From: Labrys sp. WJW | GTDB lineage: Bacteria > Pseudomonadota > Alphaproteobacteria > Rhizobiales > Labraceae | DNA length: 64,000 bases | Direction: 5' to 3' | NCBI RefSeq assembly: GCF_001676615.1 | Contig: NZ_LYXZ01000033.1 | Coordinates: 62,001-126,000 of the forward strand | Shown: positions 25,010 through 33,742 of the stretch, one piece after another | How positions within the stretch are numbered: position 1 is the stretch's first letter | How the letters are laid out: every line of letters starts with the position of its first letter | The notes under the pieces: generated by a model | The model's database searches: none | What the model was told of the DNA's origin: nothing | What the model saw: only the letters and a program-made list of their open reading frames with translations | Program-made: the position numbers and the translations under genes

Positions 25010-25110
25010 GGAGCGCGGACATCTCAGCGACATGCTTGCAAGTCGCGGTGTCCGCTCTTGGAACCACCATGCCGACAGAATAGGAAGAGCGGACAAGATG
25101 TCCGCGCTCC
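25010..25110. repeat. R2 palindromic repeat, copy 2 (inverted relative to copy 4)
   Basis: 15-bp perfect terminal arms, GGAGCGCGGACATCT (25010-25024) and AGATGTCCGCGCTCC (25096-25110). The interior has CAGCGACATGCTTGCAAGTC and a TGTCCGCTCTTGGAA segment, which is the complement of the interior of the 59.2 kb copy. It lies in the argH-lptM gap. Confidence 0.8.
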
Positions 25111-25164
25111 AAAGAACACCAAATCAAAATTCGTGCTACACAGCGTCAAACACTGGAGTTCCCC

Positions 25165-25368
25165 ATGGCTGGTAATGCGTTCCGCATCGCGCTCGCTTTG
25201 ACGCTGGTGACGACCCTCGGCCTCGCCGGCTGCGGCCGCAAAGGCAAGCTCGAACCGCCGCCCGAGCAGCATGTCACGACTGGCGATGGCAATGGCTACA
25301 ACAAGAAGAAGGATCCGGGCTATGTGAAACCGGACCGCAAACTGCCGATGGACTTTCTGTTGAACTGA
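25165..25368 (+). CDS. lptM: small LptM-like lipoprotein
   Basis: A 67-residue lipoprotein. Signal peptide with lipobox LAGC (cleavage before Cys24), then GRKGKLEPPPEQ and a short basic Asn/Lys/Pro tail. The position between argH and lysA is the standard one for LptM in Hyphomicrobiales. In enterobacteria LptM helps LptD mature in the outer membrane; the same job here is inferred from family only. Confidence 0.85.
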   Translation: MAGNAFRIALALTLVTTLGLAGCGRKGKLEPPPEQHVTTGDGNGYNKKKDPGYVKPDRKLPMDFLLN

Positions 25369-25386
25369 TTTCGAACCGAACCGACC

Positions 25387-26652
25387 ATGCATCACTTCAC
25401 TTATCGCGACGGCGTGCTTCATGCCGAAGATGTCGCACTGCCGGCGATCGCCGCCGCGGTCGGCACCCCCTTCTACTGTTACTCGGCGGCCACGCTGCGG
25501 CGGCACTACAAGGTGTTCGCGGGCGCCTTCGCCGACGTGCCCTCCCTGGTCTGCTTTGCGGTCAAGGCCAATTCGAATCTGGCCGTGCTGCGCCTGCTCG
25601 CCAAGCTCGGCGCCGGCATGGACGTCGTCTCGGAGGGTGAGCTGCGGCGCGCCCGCGCCGCCGGCGTACCCGCCAGCAAGATCATGTTCTCTGGCGTCGG
25701 CAAGCTCGTGCGCGAGATCGACTATGCGCTCGACGAGGACATCCTGTGCTTCAATGTCGAGTCCGAGCCGGAACTGGAGCTCTTGTCGCAACGCGCCAGC
25801 GCCAAGGGCCGGATAGCCCGGGTGTCGCTGCGCATCAACCCGGATGTCGACGCCAAGACCCACAAGAAGATCTCCACCGGCAAGTCCGAGAACAAGTTCG
25901 GCATTCCGATCGCGCAGGCCCGCACCATCTATGCCCGCGCGGCCAAGCTGCCGGGTATCTTGGTCACCGGCGTCGACATGCATATCGGCAGCCAGATCAC
26001 CGCGCTCGAACCCTATGACGCCTCGATCGAACGCCTGGTCGGCCTGGTCAGGGACCTCAGGGCCGACGGCCATGTCGTCGACCATATCGATTTCGGCGGC
26101 GGCCTCGGCATTCCCTATCGGGACGACAACGAGCCGCCCCCCCATCCCGACGACTATGCCGCGGTGGTCAAGCGCTATGCCAAGGATCTCGGCGCCACCC
26201 TGGTGTTCGAACCCGGGCGCCTGATCGCCGGCAATGCCGGCATCCTGGTGAGCGAGGTCGCGTTCGTGAAAGAGGGCGAAGGCAAGACCTTCGTCATCGT
26301 CGACGCCGGCATGAACGACCTGATCCGCCCGACGCTTTATGAAGCCTATCATGCGATCTGGCCAATCAAGGAACGTCCCCTCGGCGGTGCCATGGTGACG
26401 GCCGACGTCGTCGGCCCGGTCTGCGAGACCGGCGACTATCTGGCCCTCGACCGCGACATCCCGGTGGTGGAGCGCGGCGACCTGGTGGCGGTGATGTCGG
26501 CTGGCGCCTATGGCGCCGTGCAGTCCGGCACCTACAACACCCGCCCCCTCATCCCGGAAGTGTTGGTGGACGGGGACAAGTTCGCGGTGATCCGGCCCCG
26601 TCCGAGCTATGACGAGTTGCTCGGGCTCGACAAGGTGCCGGACTGGCTGTGA
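25387..26652 (+). CDS. lysA: diaminopimelate decarboxylase
   Basis: A 421-residue fold-type III PLP enzyme that makes lysine from meso-diaminopimelate. The PLP lysine is K60 in CFAVKANSNLAVLR. Also visible are HIGSQIT, the phosphate loop DFGGGLGIPY, LVFEPGRLIAGNAG and the active-site Cys in VVGPVCETGDYLA. ATG start 18 bp after the lptM stop, so co-transcribed with it. Confidence 0.97.
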   Translation: MHHFTYRDGVLHAEDVALPAIAAAVGTPFYCYSAATLRRHYKVFAGAFADVPSLVCFAVKANSNLAVLRLLAKLGAGMDVVSEGELRRARAAGVPASKIMFSGVGKLVREIDYALDEDILCFNVESEPELELLSQRASAKGRIARVSLRINPDVDAKTHKKISTGKSENKFGIPIAQARTIYARAAKLPGILVTGVDMHIGSQITALEPYDASIERLVGLVRDLRADGHVVDHIDFGGGLGIPYRDDNEPPPHPDDYAAVVKRYAKDLGATLVFEPGRLIAGNAGILVSEVAFVKEGEGKTFVIVDAGMNDLIRPTLYEAYHAIWPIKERPLGGAMVTADVVGPVCETGDYLALDRDIPVVERGDLVAVMSAGAYGAVQSGTYNTRPLIPEVLVDGDKFAVIRPRPSYDELLGLDKVPDWL

Positions 26653-26667
26653 TCCCTGGAACAGAAT

Positions 26668-26702
26668 CTGTTACCGGGAACAACGAGTGTTCCCGGTAAC
26701 AG
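26668..26702 (+). terminator. perfect 15-bp hairpin after lysA
   Basis: CTGTTACCGGGAACA and TGTTCCCGGTAACAG flank an ACGAG loop, 15 bp after the lysA stop. The stem is perfect but no T-tract follows, so it may be a terminator, an mRNA stabiliser or a small repeat. Confidence 0.45.
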
Positions 26703-26757
26703 CCCGCTTCCCGATCCTGTCGTAAGGCCGTCATTCCTTCTGGAACTCCGAGGACCC

Positions 26758-27219
26758 ATGCGCAGTCTCCTTGCACTTTCCCTTCTCGCCAGTGTCGCCG
26801 CGGCCACTCCCGCCCTGGCGGATGCCTATCGCTGGCAGGTCCGCCAGTCGCCGGAATCGGTGGTGGTGGCCTATGAAGTGCCCGACACAGACGACCAGCC
26901 GCTCGGCCTTTTTTGTGAACCCGAGGGCAAGGCCTTCTCGATCACCTATCGGCCTGGCGCCGACAAGATCCGCAAGGGCTGGAGCGGCGTGGTCAGTTTC
27001 AGTTCCGATGGCGGGCAGGTCGATGTGCCCATGCAGGCGGTCGAAGACGAACTGAGCGGGCTCACCTTGGAAGCCAAGGCTGCCTTCGACCCGGATTGGA
27101 CCGTCGTCCTCGGCAAGGGCCGCACCCTCAAGATCGCCTTCAGCGGCCAGAGCGAGAGGATCAAGCTGGCCGGCGTCGCCAAGGGAGCTGCCGCGCTGGC
27201 CAAGGCCTGCGGTCTGTAG
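26758..27219 (+). CDS. secreted protein of unknown function
   Basis: A 153-residue protein with a clear signal peptide (MRSLLALSLLASVAAATPAL, cleavage near ALA-DA). The mature part looks beta-rich (YRWQVRQSPESVVVAYEVPD, WSGVVSFSSDGGQVDVPMQA) with Cys51 in GLFCEPEG and Cys151 near the C-terminus, which may form a disulfide. It is not recognised as a named family. ATG start. It sits where a DUF4175-type gene often follows lysA in relatives. Confidence 0.7.
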   Translation: MRSLLALSLLASVAAATPALADAYRWQVRQSPESVVVAYEVPDTDDQPLGLFCEPEGKAFSITYRPGADKIRKGWSGVVSFSSDGGQVDVPMQAVEDELSGLTLEAKAAFDPDWTVVLGKGRTLKIAFSGQSERIKLAGVAKGAAALAKACGL

Positions 27220-27244
27220 GAAGATTGCTTTGTAGCGCAGTGCG

Positions 27245-27423
27245 GCCCCTCACCCGTCCCCTCTCCCCGTAAGAACGGGGCGAGGGGACACGGGCGTCGC
27301 GCTCGATCCTCAGACCCTTCATCTCGCCCGACGGTTGAGCGAGACGATCGGGGTTGTATATGAAATACCCGATCAAAGTCCCCCTCGCCCCCTTCTTACG
27401 GGGAGAGGGTACGGGTGAGGGGC
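27245..27423. repeat. R4 inverted-repeat element, copy 1 (179 bp)
   Basis: Imperfect terminal arms of about 45 bp, beginning GCCCCTCACCCGTCCCCTCT and ending GAGGGTACGGGTGAGGGGC, flank about 88 bp of unrelated sequence. It lies between two convergent genes. The CCCCTCACCC...TCTCCCCG pattern is the common MITE-like repeat of rhizobial genomes. No open reading frame inside. Confidence 0.75.
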
Positions 27424-27494
27424 TACGCTACCCCGACAATTTCTGCGGGAAATGGTCCCTCGATCAGCCCTTTTGATCCGCGCTTGCTCCGTGC

Positions 27495-27989
27495 TCACCT
27501 GGCAATGCCGAAGCACTTGGCCAGCCTGGCGGCGACGGCATCATAGGTCGCCGCTTCCTTGGCCGGATAGGTCAGGCGGAAGGCGCGGATGGTTTCGACC
27601 GCGCCCTTGGCGTCCTTCTCCAGCAGGAGCTTGGCATAGAAGATCTCGCCACCCTTCCGGCCGGAGACCACCACCCCGTTCTTGGCCGCGCTGCGATAGG
27701 TGATCTTGCCGTCATCGGCGATACCGGCGACGATCGCATCGATGTCTTCTTCCGCGGCATTGTAGGAACCCCAGACCCGCAGGCTCGCGCCGGAAGGGGC
27801 CGAGAAGACGCGCCCGTCGCCATTGTCGGCCTCGGGTTCCGCCGTCATGAGGTCGGTGGGATAGCAGATGCGGTAGCAGAAACGCGCATTGGCGTAGTCG
27901 CTCCAGTCACGCGCCGCCGCCGGCCCGGTCGCAATGGTGAGGCTCAGGAGCGGGACGATCAGGGCGCAGAAACGGATCAGGCGGCGCAT
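27495..27989 (-). CDS. secreted protein of unknown function
   Basis: A 164-residue protein with a signal peptide (MRRLIRFCALIVPLLSLTIA, cleavage near AAA-RD). The mature part begins RDWSDYANARFCYRICYP with a close Cys pair, and ends RLAKCFGIAR. A central VFSAPSGASLRVWGSY stretch resembles other small periplasmic proteins of Hyphomicrobiales that I cannot name. ATG start with an AAGGAGG site. Convergent with the previous small secreted gene. Confidence 0.7.
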   Translation of the reverse strand: MRRLIRFCALIVPLLSLTIATGPAAARDWSDYANARFCYRICYPTDLMTAEPEADNGDGRVFSAPSGASLRVWGSYNAAEEDIDAIVAGIADDGKITYRSAAKNGVVVSGRKGGEIFYAKLLLEKDAKGAVETIRAFRLTYPAKEAATYDAVAARLAKCFGIAR

Positions 27990-28106
27990 CGGCCCCTCCT
28001 TGCGATATGAACGCCATCGCGGCGGAGAGGCTCCGCGCGATGGCTGTCCTGTCTTAGGTTGCTTGGCCCGGGGCCGGCTGTTCTGCAGGGAACCAGCGCG
28101 GCCGGC

Positions 28107-29099
28107 TCAATGCCGGCGCCGGCGCCGCGCCTCTTCGCCGCCGCCGGCCTTGGGCGGGGCGACCAATGGGCCGATTTCGGCGATCACCTTCGCGGTATCG
28201 GGGCGCTCGGCGCGGACATGGCCGTCGATGGCCTGGCGCATGGCGGCGAGATGGGCCGGCGAGGTGCCGCAGCAGCCGCCGATGATGCGGGCACCCGCAT
28301 CGATGGCGAGCCGCGCATAGTTCGCCATCAGCTCCGGCGTGCCGGAATAATGGATATGGTCGCCATGGAACTGCGGAATGCCGGCATTGGCCTTGGCAAT
28401 GATCACGGCATCGGGATTGGCCTCGGTCATCGACAGCACCGAGACCAGGAGATCGGAAGCGCCGACGCCGCAATTGGCACCCACTGCGACGGGATTGGGA
28501 TCGACGCCACCGGCCACCTCCGGCATGGCCGCGGGCGGGATGCCCATCATGGTCTTGCCGGCCGTGTCGAAGCTCGCCGTCACCGTATAGGGCATGCCGG
28601 CCTTGACGGCAGCCTTGGCCGCGGCGCGCATCTCCTCGGCAGCCGACATCGTCTCGATCCAGATCACGTCGGCGCCGCCTTCCTTGAGGCCCTCGATCTG
28701 CTCGACGAAGATCTCGACAGCCTCGTCCTCGGTCAGCGGTCCGAGCGGCTGGAAGAGGTCGCCCGTCGGGCCGACGGAACCCGCCACCACCACAGGACGC
28801 CCGGCGCCGTCGGCGACCTCGCGGGCAACGCGGGCGGCGGCGGCATTGAGCTCCTTCACGCGTCCGTCGAGCTTGTGCAGCGCCAGCCGCCGGCGATTGC
28901 CGCCGAAGGAATTGGTGAGGATGATGTCGGCCCCGGCATCGACGAAGGACTGGTGCAGCGCGTAGATGCGGTCGGGATGGTCGAGGTTCCACATCTCCGG
29001 CGGATCGCCCGACATCAGGCCCATCTCGAACAGATTGGTCCCTGTGGCCCCGTCTGCGAGCAATACGGGCTTTTGAGCCAGAAGTTCGGTCAGGCGCAT
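28107..29099 (-). CDS. homocysteine S-methyltransferase / betaine-homocysteine methyltransferase-like
   Basis: A 330-residue zinc TIM-barrel enzyme. The start was set at MRLTELLAQ, which has AAGGAC upstream. The zinc ligands are Cys in VGANCGVGASDLL and the Cys pair in IIGGCCGTSPAHLAAM. The N-terminal LLADGATGTNLFEMGL and ILTNSFGGNR fit the family. It should transfer a methyl group from betaine or S-methylmethionine to homocysteine, giving methionine. The Arg/His-rich tail RRRRRH is unusual. It stands alone between unrelated genes. Confidence 0.9.
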   Translation of the reverse strand: MRLTELLAQKPVLLADGATGTNLFEMGLMSGDPPEMWNLDHPDRIYALHQSFVDAGADIILTNSFGGNRRRLALHKLDGRVKELNAAAARVAREVADGAGRPVVVAGSVGPTGDLFQPLGPLTEDEAVEIFVEQIEGLKEGGADVIWIETMSAAEEMRAAAKAAVKAGMPYTVTASFDTAGKTMMGIPPAAMPEVAGGVDPNPVAVGANCGVGASDLLVSVLSMTEANPDAVIIAKANAGIPQFHGDHIHYSGTPELMANYARLAIDAGARIIGGCCGTSPAHLAAMRQAIDGHVRAERPDTAKVIAEIGPLVAPPKAGGGEEARRRRRH

Positions 29100-29184
29100 G
29101 GCGTGTCCTTCATCAAGAAACCATGCTTCCACATAGGCCTTTGCCGCAACGATTCAAGCACGAATGTCCGGGAACGGCCTCGCC

Positions 29185-29220
29185 CCTAAAACAGCAACGC
29201 CGGGACAAGCCCGGCGTTGC
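29185..29220 (-). terminator. intrinsic terminator of envC-ctpA
   Basis: An 11-bp perfect stem GCAACGCCGGG / CCCGGCGTTGC with a five-base loop lies 27 bp after the ctpA stop on the minus strand. It is followed by TGTTTTAG, so a rho-independent terminator is likely. Confidence 0.75.
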
Positions 29221-29246
29221 AGAAGCGCGGAGTGGACGAGACGGCC

Positions 29247-30581
29247 TCAGTTCGGCACGCCAGCCTTCGGATCCGGCGGGAAATAGGCGCTCTTCTGCAC
29301 GCCATGCAGCAGGTCGATCGCCTTGTTGAGCTGGGTGTCGTCCTTCTCATTGGCCGGCACATAGGCCGAGGAGCCGCCCTCCTCGGTCTTGTCCGCATCC
29401 GGATTGGCCAGGTGGCCCTTGAGGCCGGACTCGCCCTTGGTCTGGTCCTTGCCCTTGAGGTCGTCGGGCACGTTCTCCTGCACCACGATCTCCGGATCGA
29501 TGCCCTTGGCCTGGATCGAGCGCCCGGAGGGGGTGTAGTAGCGCGCCGTGGTCAGGCGCAGTGCGCCATTGCCCTGCAGCGGGATGATGGTCTGCACCGA
29601 GCCCTTGCCGAAGGAACGCGTGCCCAGGATGGTGGCGCGCTTGTGGTCCTGCAGGGCGCCGGCGACGATTTCCGAGGCCGAGGCCGAACCGCCATTGACC
29701 AGCACGATCACCGGCTTGCCATTGGTCAGGTCGCCGCCGCGGGCGGAATAGCGCTGCACGTCATCGGCCTGGCGGCCGCGGGTGGACACGATCTCGCCGC
29801 GCTCGAGGAAGGCATCGGAGACCTGGATCGCCTGGTCGAGCAGGCCGCCCGGATTGTTCCTGAGGTCGATGATGTAGCCCTTGAGCTTGTCCGGACCGAT
29901 TTCCTTGCTCAGCTTGTCGACGTTCTTCTTCAAGCCGTCGAAGGTCTGCTCGTTGAACTGGGTGATGCGGATATAGCCGATGTCATCGCCCATCTTCTTG
30001 GCCTTGACCGACTGCACCTTGATGATGTCGCGCACCACCTTGACGTCGATCGGCTCGCCCTTGTTGCGCAGGATCTTCAGGGTGATCGGGGTGTTGACCG
30101 GCCCGCGCATCTTGTCGACGGCCTGCTGCAGCGTCATGCCCTGCGTCGCTTCGCCGTCGATGCCGGTGATCAGGTCGCCCGCCAGCACGCCAGCCTTGGA
30201 GGCCGGCGAATCATCGATCGGCGAGACCACCTTGATCGCACCGTCCTCCTGGGTCACTTCGATGCCGAGACCACCGAACTCGCCCTTGGTCTGCACCTGC
30301 ATGTCCTGGAAGCTCTTGGCATCCATGTAGCTCGAATGCGGATCGAGCGAGGTCAGCATGCCGTTGATGGCCGCTTCGACCAGCTTGCCGTCCTCGGGCT
30401 GCTCGACATAGTCCGAGCGCACCCGCTCGAACACGTCGCCGAACAGGTTAAGCTGCTTGTAGGTGTCGGTGACGGCGGCATTGGCACCGCCCATCAGCAG
30501 CAGGTGGGGCTGCGTTACCGCGATCGTCGCGATCGCGCCCATGGCCACGCCGCAGAACAGAATGGGAAGCTTGCGAATCAT
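29247..30581 (-). CDS. ctpA: S41-family carboxyl-terminal processing protease
   Basis: A 444-residue periplasmic protease. N-terminal signal/anchor (MIRKLPILFCGVAMGAIATI), a PDZ domain at about residues 95-185 (GGLGIEVTQEDG, SKAGVLAGDLITGIDG), and the S41 core with the Ser-Lys dyad in NGGSASASEIV (about Ser301) and TRSFGKGSVQ (Lys326). The start was set where ATGA overlaps the envC stop. In Gram-negatives such proteases trim envelope proteins and cell-wall hydrolases, so the coupling with EnvC is meaningful. Confidence 0.96.
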   Translation of the reverse strand: MIRKLPILFCGVAMGAIATIAVTQPHLLLMGGANAAVTDTYKQLNLFGDVFERVRSDYVEQPEDGKLVEAAINGMLTSLDPHSSYMDAKSFQDMQVQTKGEFGGLGIEVTQEDGAIKVVSPIDDSPASKAGVLAGDLITGIDGEATQGMTLQQAVDKMRGPVNTPITLKILRNKGEPIDVKVVRDIIKVQSVKAKKMGDDIGYIRITQFNEQTFDGLKKNVDKLSKEIGPDKLKGYIIDLRNNPGGLLDQAIQVSDAFLERGEIVSTRGRQADDVQRYSARGGDLTNGKPVIVLVNGGSASASEIVAGALQDHKRATILGTRSFGKGSVQTIIPLQGNGALRLTTARYYTPSGRSIQAKGIDPEIVVQENVPDDLKGKDQTKGESGLKGHLANPDADKTEEGGSSAYVPANEKDDTQLNKAIDLLHGVQKSAYFPPDPKAGVPN

Positions 30582-32011
30582 CCGCGTGCCTTCTCGCCTT
30601 GATTGGCCCACCACGGGGTGGGGTCTATGGAAACACCGTCTTTGCGAAACTCTATATATAGGGCGGGTTGTCCTGCGCTTGAAGCACCGCCAAACGCCGC
30701 AGCCGTCGCCTGCATTCCCGTATCTGTCTTACCCAAGCCCGCCTGCGAACCCGGATCGGCATCCGATCCCAGAGACGGACCTGAACCCATGGCGGCAACC
30801 GGCTCGCCCGTCAAGACAAACTGGCCCAGCCCCACATTGATCTTATCCATGCCGGCCATCACGACATGATACCCGCCACCGGCATTGATGATCAAGAGTT
30901 GGCCGTAGGAGCGGAACTTGCCGGCGAAGACGACCCAGCCATCGCAGGGCGCGGTGACGCTGGCGCCGGGCGTCGCCGTCAGGGTCATGCCCTTGGCCGC
31001 GCCGCCATTGCCGTCATCGGCGCCGAAGCCGCGCAGCATCGCCCCGGTTACCGGCAGGCGCAGCAGGCCCTTGGCCTGGTCGAAGGGCATGGCAGGGGTC
31101 AGGCGGCTTGGATCCTGCAGGGCGGCAAGGGACGGCCGGGCCTGGCTGGTCGCCGCATCGGCCGAATCAGCGGCACGCTTGGCCGGCGCCACCTCGCGCT
31201 CCATGCGGGCGATCAAATCTTTGAGATTGGCCGCCTCCTGCGCCAAGGCGGTGGCATGGGCCTGCTCGGTGGCGAGGGTATTCTGCTCCTGGGCCAGCAC
31301 CTTCTGGCGTTCCTCGACCAGAAGCTGGGTGCGGGTGCGCTGCTCGGTCAGGGTGATCAGCGCCTGCTTGAGCGTGTCCCGTTCGACGGTGATCTCCCCG
31401 CGCACCCGGGCCAGTTCCTTGAGATCGGCCACGAGGGCCTGCATTTCCTGGCGCATTTCCGGCAGCACCGCACCCAGCAGCATCGCCGTGCGCACCGCCT
31501 CCAATGCGTCGTCCGGGCTGACCAGCAGGGCCGGCGGCGGATTGCGCCCCATGCGCTGCAGCGACGCCAGCACCTCGATCAGCAGGCCGCGCTTGCTGTC
31601 GAGCGAGACGTGGATATTGTCCTCGTTGCTGTCGAGCGAAGCCAACCTCGCCTCCGCCCCCAGCACCTTGGCTTCGGTCTCGTGCGTCTGGTTGCCGGTC
31701 TCGACCAGTTGCTGGCGCAGCTTCTCGCTGTCGGCCCCGATGGACTGGATCTCCTTGCGCAGGCGGGCCAGGGTCTCATCGGACAGTTTGATCTCGCCCT
31801 GGATGCGCGCGAGGTCCTGACGCATCGAGTCCTGGCGCATCGATTCCTGGCGCTTGGCGGCCGCCTCGTCGGTGGCGGACGGGGCCGCAGCTGGAACAGT
31901 CTGGGCCGCTGGCGGCGTCTCGGCTCTTGCCGTCGCCAAGGCCACGCACAGCGCCAGCAACGCCCCGGCAAGGACGGAGCCGATGATCGAGTTTGCGCTG
32001 TCGTGGTTCAT
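30578..32011 (-). CDS. EnvC-type murein hydrolase activator (degenerate M23 domain)
   Basis: A 477-residue protein. It has a signal peptide, a long coiled coil at about residues 50-275 (many Glu/Lys/Leu heptads), and a C-terminal LytM/M23 domain. The metal-binding HxxxD and HxH residues of active M23 enzymes are absent (GMTLTATPGASVTAPCDGWV, GGGYHVVMAGM), as expected for an activator of amidases rather than an enzyme. A Gly/Ser/Ala-rich insert (about 415-445) precedes PALYIEFRKDG. First gene of the envC-ctpA operon. Confidence 0.93.
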   Translation of the reverse strand: MNHDSANSIIGSVLAGALLALCVALATARAETPPAAQTVPAAAPSATDEAAAKRQESMRQDSMRQDLARIQGEIKLSDETLARLRKEIQSIGADSEKLRQQLVETGNQTHETEAKVLGAEARLASLDSNEDNIHVSLDSKRGLLIEVLASLQRMGRNPPPALLVSPDDALEAVRTAMLLGAVLPEMRQEMQALVADLKELARVRGEITVERDTLKQALITLTEQRTRTQLLVEERQKVLAQEQNTLATEQAHATALAQEAANLKDLIARMEREVAPAKRAADSADAATSQARPSLAALQDPSRLTPAMPFDQAKGLLRLPVTGAMLRGFGADDGNGGAAKGMTLTATPGASVTAPCDGWVVFAGKFRSYGQLLIINAGGGYHVVMAGMDKINVGLGQFVLTGEPVAAMGSGPSLGSDADPGSQAGLGKTDTGMQATAAAFGGASSAGQPALYIEFRKDGVSIDPTPWWANQGEKARG

Positions 32012-32048
32012 TCCAGATTGATGCGACCAATATGGTTAACGAAGTTTC

Positions 32049-32192
32049 AATCGTTAACGATTCTTCATTGTTGTCCAAGCAACCTATCGCTGATCGCGCC
32101 TGTGGCTCGATCAGCGATAGGTTGCAAGATTTTAAGCGTTTGCACAGTTTGCCCGCTTCGCCCATTTGTAGGTGAAGTGGACAAACTGTGCA
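32049..32192. repeat. tandem palindromes upstream of envC and the DedA-like gene
   Basis: Three structures lie in the 421-bp divergent gap. AATCGTTAACGATT (32049-32062) is a 14-bp palindrome. A perfect 18-bp stem GCAACCTATCGCTGATCG (32079-32096) pairs with 32108-32125 across an 11-base loop. An imperfect hairpin of about 22 bp has outer arms TGCACAGTTTG (32141-32151) and CAAACTGTGCA (32182-32192). The rest of the gap (32193-32432) shows no gene. Role unknown: regulatory dyads or repeat units. Confidence 0.6.
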
Positions 32193-32432
32193 TGCGATAG
32201 TGGCGTGTCATCCCGTCTTTTCTGGGGCAGGCCGGCGACGCCACCGGGAAATGGCCTGTCGCGATGTCCCGCGAATCGCGATTTTTTCTGAATTTGGCGC
32301 CTTGACGCATTTTCTCAACCAAAAATGCTGTAAGGGGCCTCATCCCGCCGCGAACATGCCGCAATCGCACTGCCGTCATGCCCGCCTGCCATTCAACCGT
32401 GCGGTCCTTCCGAGGGCCGTTCAGGAAAGATC

Positions 32433-33041
32433 ATGCTGCGCCGCTTCTACGACTGGATGATCCGCATTTCGGAAAGTCCCCGGGCCGTCTGGGCCCTCGG
32501 CATCGTTTCCTTTGCCGAAAGCTCCTTCTTCCCGTTTCCACCCGACGTCATGCTGCTGCCGATGGCGGTCGCCAAGCCCAAGAGGGCCTGGTTCTACGCC
32601 GCCGTCTGCACCGTCACCTCGGTGCTGGGCGGTATATTCGGCTACATGATCGGCTGGCTGCTCTACGACACCGTCGGCGCCTGGCTGATCCGGGCCTATG
32701 GCTATGAGCACGGCGTCGAGCAATTCCGCTGCCTCTATGCCCAATATGGCAGCTGGATCATCCTGATCAAAGGCCTGACGCCGATCCCCTACAAGATCGT
32801 CACCATCACCTCGGGCTTTGCCGGCTACAGCCTGTTCTGGTTCGTCCTGCTGTCGCTGCTCACGCGCGGCGCGCGCTTCTTCATCCTGGCCGGGATCCTC
32901 AATCTCCTCGGCGAGCGCATCCGAACCTTCATCGAGAAGAACCTGACGCTGGTGGCCATCGCCTTCGTGGTTGTACTGGTGGGCGGGTTCTTCGTCGTCG
33001 AACACCTCATGCCGTCGAGTGGAACTGCCACATGCCAATGA
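32433..33041 (+). CDS. DedA/YqaA-family membrane protein
   Basis: A 202-residue protein with about five hydrophobic segments. It has the family features FAESSFFPFPPDVMLLPMA near the N-terminus and IKGLTPIPYKIVTITSGFAG in the centre. DedA-superfamily proteins are thought to move lipid carriers or act as flippases; this YqaA-like branch is less studied. The gene overlaps dsbB by ten bases, so it is translated as part of the same operon. Confidence 0.9.
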   Translation: MLRRFYDWMIRISESPRAVWALGIVSFAESSFFPFPPDVMLLPMAVAKPKRAWFYAAVCTVTSVLGGIFGYMIGWLLYDTVGAWLIRAYGYEHGVEQFRCLYAQYGSWIILIKGLTPIPYKIVTITSGFAGYSLFWFVLLSLLTRGARFFILAGILNLLGERIRTFIEKNLTLVAIAFVVVLVGGFFVVEHLMPSSGTATCQ

Positions 33042-33538
33042 ATTTGAGCTCCCGCGCCGCATTGGCGGCCGGATTGATCGGCCTCGTCGTCATCGTCAGC
33101 GCCCTGGTGCTGCAGCACGGCTTCGGCTACGCCCCCTGCCCGCTCTGCCTGGAGCAGCGCTGGCCCTATTATATCGGCGTGCCCATCGCCTTCATTCTCG
33201 CCTTCATCGGCGACAGGCTGCCCGGGAAGGCCATGGCCGCGGCGCTGCTGCTGCTCGCCGTCCTGTTCGCCTATGGCTGCGGCCTCGGCATCTACCAGGC
33301 GGGTGCGGAGTGGGAATACTGGCTCGGCCCCGCCAATTGCGCCGCGGGCAATATCGGCGCCAACCCGGCCGATGTCGGCGGGCTGTTCGATGCGATCGAC
33401 AGCTCCACCGTGGTATCCTGCACCAATCCGAGCCTGCGCATCCTCGGCCTTTCGCTGGCCGGCTGGAACGCCATCGTCATGGCCGTGATGGTGCTGATCT
33501 CGTTGAAGGGGGCTTTGAGCGCGGCCAGGTCGCGGTGA
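33032..33538 (+). CDS. dsbB: disulfide bond formation protein B
   Basis: A 168-residue inner-membrane protein with four transmembrane segments. It passes electrons from DsbA to quinone. The first Cys pair is C36-P-L-C39 (APCPLCLEQRWPYY), and the second periplasmic pair is in GPANCAAGN and TVVSCTNPS. ATG at 33032 or 33038. A dsbA partner is not in the window. Overlap with the DedA-like gene suggests a shared envelope role. Confidence 0.93.
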   Translation: MPMNLSSRAALAAGLIGLVVIVSALVLQHGFGYAPCPLCLEQRWPYYIGVPIAFILAFIGDRLPGKAMAAALLLLAVLFAYGCGLGIYQAGAEWEYWLGPANCAAGNIGANPADVGGLFDAIDSSTVVSCTNPSLRILGLSLAGWNAIVMAVMVLISLKGALSAARSR

Positions 33539-33580
33539 GGACACGGCGAGAGCTTATCCGCGTTTGGATTGGCTCGAGCT

Positions 33581-33670
33581 TTGTCATTGCCGGGCTCGAC
33601 CCGGCAATCCAGCCTCTGCTGGTGGTGACGAGGCCCCTCTGGATGCCCGGGTCAAGCCCGGGCATGACAA
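33581..33670. repeat. R6 inverted-repeat element
   Basis: Begins TTGTCATTGCCGGGCTCGAC and ends GGTCAAGCCCGGGCATGACAA; the two ends are imperfect inverted copies. This TTGTCAT-x-CCCGG pattern is a familiar alphaproteobacterial intergenic repeat. It lies between the convergent dsbB and FAD oxidoreductase genes. Confidence 0.75.
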
Positions 33671-33742
33671 GAGTCCGCGTGTCCAACTCTCGGGTCAGAC
33701 AGGCCAGAGCTCGCAACGTTGGCGCTTCAAATCGCCCCGCCC

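Noticed and set aside
32302..32333. TTGACG...CTGTAA promoter before the DedA-like gene
   Set aside because: The spacer is 20 bp, too long for a sigma-70 promoter, and no better -10 is in register.
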